Shown: piece after piece, positions 1-8,711 of the stretch
Layout of the letters: each line of letters begins with the position of its first letter
Position numbering within the stretch: position 1 is the stretch's first letter
Assembly: GCA_001642005.1 (NCBI GenBank)
Contig: LWCA01000552.1
Coordinates: forward strand, 1 to 23,642
DNA from: Intoshia linei
Lineage: Eukaryota; Orthonectida; Rhopaluridae
Length of the DNA: 23,642 nucleotides
Direction: 5' to 3'
The notes under the pieces: generated by a model
The model's database searches: none
What the model was told of the DNA's origin: nothing
Seen by the model: only the letters and a program-made list of their open reading frames with translations
Translations under genes and position numbers: made by a program

Positions 1-371
1 AACTTTTTAATTTTGTTAAAAAAACGACATTACTTATGAAACGACCTAATATATGTATATATATTGTTGAAATGCACTGTAAATCAAATTGGCAAACGTT
101 TTTCGTCGTAGACCCACATTTTCAATGGATAAATATCACGGACCCCTAACAAATTGTAAATACCCTAAGCAATGGTTCCCGATTGGGGTCCGTAAACTAT
201 TTGAATTGGGAACCACCGACAAAAATTTTCGTTATTCCCATGCATGTCAACGATGACTCAATAATCTCAACTTTCCATGGACCATTTTAACGATCTGTTA
301 AACATGCTTTTAAATTTGTAGTTTCATCAAGTTATCTAATGACTGTCATTTGTAAATTTAATTTTTTTTAG
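1..371 (+). other. Intron of MCM6 with hAT-type debris
   Basis: No coding exon is visible before the acceptor at 370-371. Positions 174-180 (GGTTCCC) and 208-214 (GGGAACC) form inverted arms. With the GACCC-type stretches at 111-116 and 150-154 they resemble the ends of short hAT-family non-autonomous elements seen elsewhere in this window. This looks like a decayed insertion; no target duplication was found. Confidence 0.4.
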
Positions 372-827
372 TAGACACAATTGAATCTCAACCAATAGAA
401 AATATTGCAACCCCTATAACTCAACCAGAAATTGAATCTAAAATTTCCCCTGATCAATACCGAAAAATTGCAAATTCTTTGGTTATGAAACTTAGAAAAA
501 ACGAAGACGATGAAAATTGTGAAAATTGGAATCGCTCACGATTAATTTCGTGGTATTTGGATGAAATTGAGAAACAAATTGAATCTGAAGAGCAATTATT
601 TAGTGCTAGAAATTTGGTTGATAAAATTATCGATAGACTTTTATATAAGGTTTGTTTTAGAGAATATTTGAAATTATATACAATTCGATAATTAGGACCA
701 TGTATTGATACAATTAAGTGATATTGGTTTGAAAGATATTAGTATAAATAGCCAAGAAAAAGTTGAAAAAGAAGATAAAGACAATCAAGTTTTGGTAGCT
801 CACCCAAATTATGTAATTGACATTTGA
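372..827 (+). CDS. MCM6: MCM6 replicative helicase subunit, C-terminal two exons (5' partial)
   Basis: MCM6 is one of the six subunits of the MCM2-7 DNA helicase; its C-terminal winged-helix domain contacts the loading factor CDT1. Exon 372-649 follows a ...TTTTTTTAG acceptor and is read from 374 (ISPDQYRKIANSLVMKLRK, then SRLISWYLDEIEKQIESEE). This matches the family pattern of a tyrosine/leucine helix, then SELVNWYLKEIE-like and IDSEEEL-like segments. A 46-nt intron (650-695, GTTTGT...ATTAG) joins in phase 0 to exon 696-827, reading DHVLIQLSDIGLKDI and ending in VAHPNYVIDI plus TGA, as MCM6 ends near NPNYLLE-like residues. The AAA+ helicase core lies upstream of the window. The intron before 372 fills the window start and holds transposon debris. 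Identification from remembered family sequence is strong; the exact start of exon 372 rests on one acceptor. Confidence 0.88.
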
Positions 828-1393
828 GTCATATAAAATTTAAAATGAACTTGTTACTACATGTACTTTGTTGGGGTTTTAATGTTTAGTTTTAAACCAC
901 TCCATTTTAAAAACTACATATTGAATTTTTAAATATATTTTTCTCTATCAATAAAATCCATTTTTTCGTGCCACTAAACTTGGACTCTTGTTTAAAATTT
1001 TGTGACTAAATCAAGGAAGCTCAAATTTCAGCATCAGTAAACAATACAACTAATTCCGTGTCCGTTCACAATATCGTATTTATGTTAAGTTTAAATTAAA
1101 TAATTCATTAACTAGTTCATTTAATTTAGACTACAGACCCAAGTTAAAACTGAAATATTAAGATAGCATATACCTACAAAAAAATATACATATTACAAAA
1201 AAAAATAAAAATATTCAATTTACTATATTTAGTTTAGTTATCAAGTTATTTTTTTACGATCTTTTGATAGTGCGCAAACTAATTCTAATAACAAAATGAA
1301 ATTAAACGCATTTAATTTACAAATTTAAGCATTCTATACACGATTAATTCTTATATCTATACTGGTAAAATTACACATATGTGGCTAATAAAA
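828..1393. other. Convergent intergenic region, MCM6 / membrane-protein gene
   Basis: The stretch lies between the MCM6 stop and the stop codon of the minus-strand gene at 1394. Apart from the AATAAA at 950-955 it is low-complexity A/T sequence without an ORF, repeat or RNA gene that I can support. Confidence 0.6.
950..955 (+). terminator. MCM6 poly(A) signal
   Basis: AATAAA lies 123 nt downstream of the MCM6 stop codon, in AT-rich sequence. It is the first canonical hexamer in the 3' flank and a plausible cleavage signal. Confidence 0.45.
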
Positions 1394-3281
1394 TTATACT
1401 CCTGGCGGTGCATCCCCGTTAATTAAAAGAGGACTAGCAATTTGTATTCTTTCCGGATTGTTGTGACTAATATAAATAAATGTATAAATAAAGACTACAA
1501 AAATAAACCTCATATCCACAATTCGGTATAGCCAAGCTTTCGCAAAATGAATAAATGAAGATGTTATCAAGCACGCACTCAAGAAATATGAAATTAATAA
1601 TATTGTGGTTGAAAAACTAAATTCAATTTGGAAATAATTCAGCTACTCTTACCAAATTTTGGAAATTATTGCAGAATCTAAATAAAAAAATTTAAATTTA
1701 CCATTATTATATTATGTACGTTTAGTTTTTTCTGAATATGCATCAGCCATGATCTAAAAATGATGAAAATAATTGAGTAAATCTTACAATTGAGCATAAA
1801 ATAAAAAAGCTCGACAACATACAAGTTGTGAGAATCATGAACCAATATAGTACGGCCAATCTAATTTTTTTCAATTTCAAATAAAATGAACATTACATTT
1901 TTAAATATATAGGTCTTCGTTTGTCAATTCCTACGAATCCAAATAGAAAACATAACAGAGCCATATAGTTATAAATATCCAATAAAATTAGTCTATTTTC
2001 AATTCATTTTTATTTATATTTTAATATAAATTTACCCGAGTCGTTGATAGTAGTCTAAAAAAATTGTTAAAAATTATACAGCTAATATCCTTAAAATAAT
2101 TGTTTATTCGCATCACCTTTTAAGATGATCTGTCAAAAAATGAATATGTAGTATAATGGTACAGGTAAACCCAAAGCCGAGCCTACATCATTATTCCAAT
2201 TTAAGTATTTAAAATTTTGTATTTTTACAAGTTATAAATGTCAGTGGTTTTAAAAATGGTCTACATGAAAAATATTAAATAAAATGGTGGTAACATTTTT
2301 TAAACGATAACATTAAAAAAATTTTTTGACAAGTGGTCTATACTGGAAAAAAGTTTGCGAACCACTGGTCTACAAGTAATCCAAGTCCGTGAATAGGTTT
2401 CTAGGGCTGTATAGTATTACGCATCGTTTGCAAAAATTTACCAAGTTTATGATAATTTTAATAATGGACATTATTGATGAGTACGGGCGGATAACAATTG
2501 GAAATACGTCACGTGTATTCTCTAATAAATAATATGAGTTGTTTATAGGAATGTTAAATATTCATAAAAAGTGGTAACACATCGCAAACGGAAAAAAAAT
2601 ATAAACTAAAAGATTTACACGACAAAATGAGGTCATCAAGATTTTTTTTGGTAACGCAGGTCAATGACATTGTGAGAAACTAAAAATTGATTTTTGAATG
2701 TTAAAAATTTTATAAACGTAGAATTTTAAGAGATAAAGGTTATAATAAATGAATAATTTAAAAACCCAAAAAAATAAAATTCTAAACTTTAAAAATATTA
2801 AATAAAATTACCGAAATGGAGATAATTAAAAGTTTTAATCTAAATAATAGATTACAAAAAATACAAAGATTGCAACCTGTAAGGATTCTAAGTGAATAAA
2901 AAATATCGTTGTAGCGTATATATTGACAGCGGAAAATAATAAGAGAAAGACATGTAATATCAACAGAACTGAATAACTTGAATCGTTGATTGTATATTTA
3001 TTTTTTCGGTGCACTTTTCGACATATTAAATACAATAATGTAAACCCCAGATAAATATAGCAAATAATCAATGGAATTAACCAATAGAGCCATGCAGACT
3101 AAATGAAAAATATGTTTTACAGTAACTTTCACTTTTTCAAATATAGTAAACTCACTTCAATATGTTTCAATGTAAAAGCCTTGTAATCAATCTTTTCCAA
3201 AGTAAAGGCATATCTTGGCAATAATTTGTAAAATCTAGGTATATTTTCCAAATCAGAGTAATAGTAAAATAATGAAAACAT
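1394..3281 (-). CDS. Multi-pass membrane protein, tentatively tweety-like (TTYH), interior exons unresolved
   Basis: Assembled minus-strand exons: 3281-3156 (ATG, 42 codons), 3098-2877, then after an unresolved gap 2054-2036, 1992-1897, 1860-1788, 1753-1720, 1677-1653 and 1616-1394. The last six join in frame across introns of 34-43 nt (1993-2035, 1861-1896, 1754-1787, 1678-1719, 1617-1652). A further 42-nt GT-AG intron (about 1516 down to 1475) may lie inside the last exon. The product has two hydrophobic helices in exon 2, two more in 1992-1788 and one in 1616-1394. Similarity to tweety proteins, which have five membrane spans and are linked to anion/volume-regulated currents, rests on spacing of the first helix after LLPRYAF, a YYQRL...GIDKRR segment before span 4, and FLSACLI...AKAW at span 5. 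The usual long loop between spans 4 and 5 is reduced to about 20 residues, which argues for caution. The two halves could also be separate genes. Confidence 0.45.
2055..2876 (-). other. Unresolved interior of the membrane-protein gene with transposon remnant
   Basis: If exons 3281-2877 and 2054-1394 belong to one gene, this is intronic with one or more missed exons. One open stretch after an acceptor near 2685 (SLTCVTKKNLDDLIL) could be an exon but has no confirmed frame link. The region also holds a hAT-type inverted-repeat fragment (2242-2367) and a repeat copy at 2403-2440. Confidence 0.4.
2242..2367. mobile_element. hAT-type MITE remnant
   Basis: The left end begins CAGTGGTTTTAAAAATGGTC. 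The reverse complement of the right end begins CAGTGGTTCGCAAACTTTTT. Both then carry a TAGACCAC/GGTCTAC motif. Shared CAGTGGTT termini and a 126-bp size fit a non-autonomous hAT element. The 8-bp flanks (ATAAATGT and GTCTACAA) do not match, so it is old or rearranged. Confidence 0.5.
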
Positions 3282-3933
3282 TTAATTTAATTTTAAAATT
3301 TAATTTTATCGGTTAGTTTACAAGGAATCCAGTCATCCCGATTTGCATAATTAATACAATACTCTGACAACAATACTCAATAACCATGTTTATGAAATAA
3401 TTACTATCTAGATACTTACTACTATGTAAATAGTTACTATGTTTTCAAATTCAAATCCGTCCTAGAATTATAAAAAATACACATTCTAATAAAACGTTTT
3501 AAATTCATCAATATTATGATAATTTTCAATTTCAAAATATTATATCTTTACGACCAAAACCCCAAAATACTTTTTTGTAAAAATAAAGAAAGTTTTATAA
3601 TTTTATACATAAATTCTAGAATGGTTTTTAAATTCATAAGCATTATCATTAGGGCAAGCAAAAGTTAATAAAGTTAATTTTTGATATGTTAATTAGTTTC
3701 AAATTTCAAAAATGGTGGTACCATATATATCCATATTAATTGACTAATTAAAAAAAATTTAGGTTAATAAAGTTACATTTTGAAATATTTAATTATTACA
3801 CGTGCATTTTATTTTAAATTTTACTGACTACGATTTGTTATAAAAGTAATATTATGTTACTTTTTGTACTATTGATATATAAGTATGCCATTAAATTAGC
3901 AATATTCTAAAACTTTATCCAACTGAATTTAAA
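3282..3933. other. Intergenic AT-rich DNA with a short direct repeat
   Basis: No gene is seen. A diverged direct repeat of about 33 bp, built on GTTAATAAAGTTA, occurs at 3664-3695 and 3763-3795, about 100 bp apart. The upstream region of the membrane-protein gene is at the left edge. Confidence 0.5.
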
Positions 3934-4192
3934 ATGATTGATAATTTATTTTGTTCAAGATGCAATTGCAATGTCTTGTTTGATAAATTACATTATGTAC
4001 AGGTACATAGGAGTTCATCAAAACAGAAATCTTTAAATACTGTTATTCCTATACGAAAATACTTAAAAGTTAAGAGTGATTTTGCATTAGAAGTGTTAGA
4101 AGCTTTTTTGTCAGCAGACATACCATTATATATTAAATAAATAAATTTGAATTAGTTAAAATAATTATTAATGGTATACCAGAAAATAATAT
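3934..4192 (+). pseudogene. hAT-type/CGGBP1-like zinc-finger domain fragment, frameshifted
   Basis: The open frame 3934-4140 encodes 68 aa: a BED-like zinc-finger start (FCSRCNCNVLFDK, then HYVQVHRSSSKQK) followed by a segment ending LEAFLSADIPLY. An AFLSADIPLYKLNNP-like segment is characteristic of N-terminal domains of some hAT transposases and of CGGBP1-related proteins. The frame stops after LYIK, but the +1 frame continues to about 4192 with residues resembling the next part of that domain (KFELVKIIINGIPENN). This suggests a frameshift near 4135-4140. No catalytic transposase region follows; instead a TIR element starts at 4198. It is most likely a relic. A small intact gene is less likely. 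Confidence 0.55.
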
Positions 4193-4197
4193 AACTA

Positions 4198-4649
4198 CAG
4201 TCATGTTTCGTTAGTAAACGATTCATTGGTAAACAATTTTCCAAAATGTTTCGTTAGTTAACAAAAAATAAATTTTTATAAATGTTAAGATTATTTATGC
4301 ATCCTACTGTATCACAGTAATAAAAATTTTATAATACAGTTGCTCTAATTTAGAGCATAGTTAGAGTTAGTGGCTCTAACACTACCTTAATATTTATTAC
4401 AGTTAAATATTACTGTTTAAATTGTATTGTAGTTGAATTTAAATTATAGTTTAAAATTGAAAATGAAGAAAAATCGAATTTAAGATCGCGAATGTTTAAT
4501 AATTATTATAATCATATAATTACTATTTTGTAAATTAAAATGAATGTTTATATATCACTATGACATGTATAATGTTTCGTTAGTAAACAAAAATAAAATA
4601 GTAGACAAAGACTAGTTTATTTTCATTGTCTACTAAAGAAACATGACTG
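4198..4649. mobile_element. 452-bp TA-flanked MITE (pogo/Tc1-mariner-like)
   Basis: The left end begins CAGTCATGTTTCGTTAGTAA. The reverse complement of the right end reads CAGTCATGTTTCTTTAGTAG, a near-perfect terminal inverted repeat. TA dinucleotides flank both sides (4196-4197, 4650-4651), the target duplication of Tc1/mariner/pogo elements. The motif TGTTTCGTTAGTAAAC recurs inside, near 4247 (as TTAGTTAAC) and 4571, giving iterated subterminal sites. The middle has palindromic GCTCTAATTTAGAGC at about 4342-4356. No transposase ORF, so it is non-autonomous. Confidence 0.8.
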
Positions 4650-4869
4650 TACTTTACTTGCTTACATTACAAATTAGTTTAATTACTTATATATTCTTTT
4701 GGACCTCAAATTTAAAGGTCTAAACCGGTCCACATTGGCTCCTTTGAGAAGCACTGAATTACACCTAATAATCTTCTATTACGCTAATAAAGGGTAACCG
4801 GTTAGAGAACAATAAATTTATTGCATACGTATACAATTTGATGTACATCAAAAACTTTAATAAATAAAA
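4650..4869. other. 3' flank of HRS gene
   Basis: Non-coding. TTTATT at 4817-4822 is AATAAA on the minus strand, about 50 nt past the HRS stop, and is a likely poly(A) signal. It sits in the two-way palindrome AATAAATTTATT. Confidence 0.45.
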
Positions 4870-7800
4870 CTAGTCAAAAATAATCAATGGAGCTTCTTCC
4901 TTTTCTTCTTCTTTTTTTGATTGTATTTGTTCATTTTCAGAATTGGGTACATTTGGTAAATCTTGATGTATATTGTGTATTTTAGATCGTGCATAATCCA
5001 AACTAATAGGATAATTAGGATTAACGTAATGAAGAGGATTGATATAGGGGGGATAGTGTGAAATAGAATTAACATATGGATTAATGTGTAGAGGGACTTG
5101 AGCTGGATGAAACTGTGTACCTTGGTTAACATTACTCATAGGTACTTGAAAATTAATGGGGTTAGTTGGCATCTGATGCGTATAAGAAGAATTAACAAAA
5201 GGCTGTTGATAAAAATTATTCTGCGGTATTTGTTGGTTCAAATTAACATTTTGTAATTTTCCAACAATTTCATTCTGGGAATAGGTATTTGTATAATTAT
5301 CTTGTAAAGAAGGGTTTTGGTTGTATAAATATGGCTCCTGGTTTTGCCTATAAGAGACTTGATTCTGAAAATGTGGTACCTGGTTTTGTAAATTATTTGG
5401 TACACCATCTTGGGGCTGAGTATTATTCATATTCAATATATCTTTTTTGTAATAAACTTGCTTCATCTTTCTCAGTTCATTTAATTTATAATTTAATTCT
5501 TGATTTCTTAAATTTTTTTCCTGTTGTTTTACGTGTTCTCGTTTTTTGTCATACTCTGAACGTAATAGCTGTAAAGCACTACGACAATCGTTTACCTCAT
5601 CCAACTTTTCTTGAAAATTTTCGTACTTATGGCGTTCTTTTTCCAAATTGTCAATATCTGCTGTCAATTTTTTGTTCATTTGATTAAATAATTTATCATA
5701 AAAATTTCGAACTATCGAATCTTGTTCCAAATATCTACCTCTATCAAAATTACTCTGTATCCTGTTAACAAAAATATCTATAGAAGATTGGATGTCTTCA
5801 ACGTCCAATGACACAGTTTTCAACGAAACGTCTTCCTTTACACTTTCTGGAACCACCGGTTCAGGTTTTTTTGAAATAACTGGCAACGGCAATTTTGCAT
5901 TTTCAATTATCACCGTTTCTTGTTGTGGTTTCATCTCAATTTTAGGTTCGAAATTATTTAACACTAAAGGAGACATCTAAAATAAATTATTTCAAAATAT
6001 AAAAATAGTTTACGTCATTTGATGGAGGGAATGGAGCCTTCAATTGCACGTCATCTTCAATTGGATAACAAGTCTAAATTTATAACAAATATACCAATAA
6101 TTACATAGATATCAGGAGTTCTCAAAGATTTAAAAACCGAGGATTTATTCCATAACAAAAATAATAATTCTGATATTTCAATTTTTATTCGGAACTGGTG
6201 GACCTATCGGGTCAGCAATTAATTAATTTTGAAATTTAAACTTAAAATTATAAAATTCAGGTCCATGTTAAACATTAAGTATTCGCATTTTATGGTGACC
6301 GAAATGTGAACTGATTAAATGAAATATACATTTTGTGACATTTCGGAAGACATCATATCTGAGAATGTAACTTGATGAGATTTTTCAATATATTTGTTGT
6401 TAGGAACGAAAGAATGTCTACGTACGTCGTCCTCTCTTGCAGTGATTTCGCTTCTTTTTAATGCCTCAGATAGCATCTTTTCCTCGTTAGAAACTAATTC
6501 ATCGGTCTGAGGATCATGTGTACTCATAGTCTTTTCATTAGATTCAATTGACGGTATGAAACTATAATTTTTAAAATAAATTTAATATTAATATTAATCG
6601 TATCCGGGCCGGATTAAATGGAAATTTTAAAATTTCATACAAATTGTCAGTCTCTCAAATGGTAAAATTTTACTATGACCTCTAATGTTTCCAGTGGCTC
6701 CTTAGGAAACCTATGACCCAATTTAGACAACCCTGAGCTAAATCATCCGTGTTTATAGTATTATAAAGTTGTTATTACTTTATTCAGTGATCACCAACAT
6801 CTTTAAAATTTAACTCTTCACGAGTGGAAAACTTTAACACTCTAGAGCAGGCATTCTCAACACTTTTCGCTGTGGACCCTTAAGATGATATTACAAAAAA
6901 CCTGTGGACCCCAAAGAAATTAATAATAATGACAATTTTTAATGAATCATTACATTTGGGTGGAACGAATGATGGTCAAAAGACATAGAGTCCTCTATTT
7001 TTGCGAGGTGATAAACTTAATGAACTATTAATATTAAACTTTAACCCGTCATTGTACCCAAAATGGAATATGTTTTTCAGGTATTGTTTACTACATATTT
7101 TATCAGATCAATAAAAAGTCTATATTATCTATCTTACCTGTGAAGAATTAATATTTTATATCCCTTGGTTAATGTTTGATAGAATCAAGAATATTGACTG
7201 AATTTTTTGTCCCATTTTCAATTTGAAATTTGATAACTGAAATTAAAATAACTGAAAAAGGTTTTAATTTATTAAAACAATATAGATGGCGCATAACATT
7301 ACGTGAACAATTGATCATGTGACTTGATGCCTTTTGGTACATTCACATATACATTTAAATGAAATTAAAAGAGACGCTCTAAAATCAAACTTGATATTAA
7401 GACACCCCTAAAAAAAATTTTGCCTTAGGCGAAGTTAAATATATTGCTTGCACCACATTAACTAGCCTCTTGGATCCACCCCTGCTAGAGCGATGCGTAA
7501 CCGATATTGACGCAAACTGATTAAATTAATTCCAGTATGATTGTTCCAGTGTGATGTTAATTTTAATATGCAACGTTATTTTTTTATCTGACCCCCGAAT
7601 CCAAGTTTGGTGACTACTACCGTAAATATTGATAAGATCACTAAATAAACATTGTCACGCCGTCTCACCATTATCAATGCAATTAGAATGAAGAAGTAAT
7701 AAAAGAATGTTACGACTTGAAACAACGTAAAATTACTAATTATCTTCAAGATTCATATTGATTTTGCCATAACATTCATCACACACCCTGACAGCGGTTC

Positions 7801-8472
7801 GAACCTTTAATTGAGGAACATTGACCTTTTTACTGCTATGATCGTCACAAAACGTATTACCACATAGTCGACAATGATGTCGTCTTATAATAAACGTAAA
7901 TTTAATATCACATTTATGGCAAACATCGTTATTTTGAAATGTAGGTAATTCGCCAAGAGTGTAAATATTATCTGAAAGTTGTAAACTTTTGACACCTAAA
8001 AACGAAAATTAAAAGAAAAAAACGAAAACAACCATATAAATTCAATAAAGCCTCTGCATCATGTAAAACTTTAAATTTTTCATTGGATTTAAAAGCACAA
8101 GACCAAGCCATAACAATTTCCATATATTTTTTCTTCAAATCATCGGAAACTGAACGTGTCTAACAAATTATAAAACAAATTATAAAGTAAAACTACCCAT
8201 CCATCTGCAATACTTGATAGTAAATTAGACTCAGCTATACAATTTTGAAAATGACATCCACAGTTTTTCATAAAATAATCAATAATATCCAAAAAATTGA
8301 TCAAATTTTCTTCTAATGCTTGATCATAAAAAGCATTCAAATCGTTAACAAATGAATGCAATTGAGCCATTGAATATTGATGATTCAATCTATCTACCAT
8401 AACTAACAAAACCTGATAGTCCATAGATTTTGAGTTTACCACTTCAACAAGTTTCTCCAAATCGCTCACCAT
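4870..8472 (-). CDS. HGS: HRS/HGS, ESCRT-0 endosomal sorting protein (six exons, 686 aa)
   Basis: HRS binds PI3P and ubiquitinated cargo on early endosomes and recruits clathrin and ESCRT-I. Exons (high to low): 8472-8197, 8159-8033, 7995-7737, 6561-6330, 6073-6014, 5976-4870; all joins keep frame. Introns are 37, 37, 1175, 256 and 37 nt. Domains in order: VHS-like helical domain (residues 1 to about 125, YFMKNCG and EIVMAWSCAF); FYVE finger (about 150-215) with RRHHCR and VRVCDECY; a UIM (about 246-260, EEKMLSEALKRSE); a short proline-bearing linker exon; the coiled HRS helical core (about 360-500, DIFVNRIQSNFDRGR through a long heptad-like helix); an Asn/Gln/Pro/Tyr-rich tail; and a terminal LIIFD clathrin box, like LISFD in mammalian HRS. 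The FYVE WxxD motif lacks the tryptophan (QNND). Human HRS is 777 aa. It shares a 239-bp upstream region with SCaMC. Confidence 0.92.
6562..7736 (-). other. Long third intron of HRS with transposon sequence
   Basis: 1175-nt intron in a gene whose other introns are 37-256 nt. Position 6848 starts CAGGCATTCTCAACACTTTT, typical of a hAT end. The reverse complement of 7465-7484 starts CAGGGGTGGATCCAAGAGGC, also a transposon-like end. CTAGAG occurs on both outer sides (6842-6847 and 7485-7490) and may be a short target duplication. No exon seen inside. Confidence 0.45.
6848..7484. mobile_element. Candidate composite transposon remnant in HRS intron 3
   Basis: Both candidate ends start with CAGG and are flanked by CTAGAG. 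The terminal repeats diverge after four bases, so these may be ends of two unrelated elements. No transposase coding is visible. Confidence 0.3.
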
Positions 8473-8711
8473 ATTTAAATTGACAATTGTAAATATATTT
8501 ATTTTGTAAATTTAAAACAAATAGTTATAGCGTCACCATAACTATTTGTAGATTTAGTTTATTTATTATCGCATTTCTATTACTCTATGTATTCTCATTT
8601 TGAACAGCTCCCACATTAGATTTGTATAATTTTTATATTCATAGTTATGAATAGACAATCAATATACATAAATGTTGTAGCACAGTTTTGTTATATATTT
8701 AAATTGTAGAT
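8473..8711. promoter_or_regulatory. Shared divergent upstream region of HRS and SCaMC
   Basis: Only 239 bp separate the two start codons, so both promoters must lie here or overlap. The region carries a perfect inverted repeat, CAAATAGTTAT (8518-8528) and ATAACTATTTG (8538-8548), around a 9-nt centre AGCGTCACC that contains CGTCA, the half-site of CREB/ATF-type factors. No other distinct motif is visible. Regulatory function is inferred. Confidence 0.55.

Noticed and set aside
2487-2499. GCGGATAACAATT, identical to 13 nt of the E. coli lac operator
   Set aside because: Isolated, in eukaryotic A/T-rich DNA with no vector context; chance match.
5289-5687. 132-aa plus-strand open frame
   Set aside because: Antisense shadow of the last HRS exon; residues show no family resemblance.
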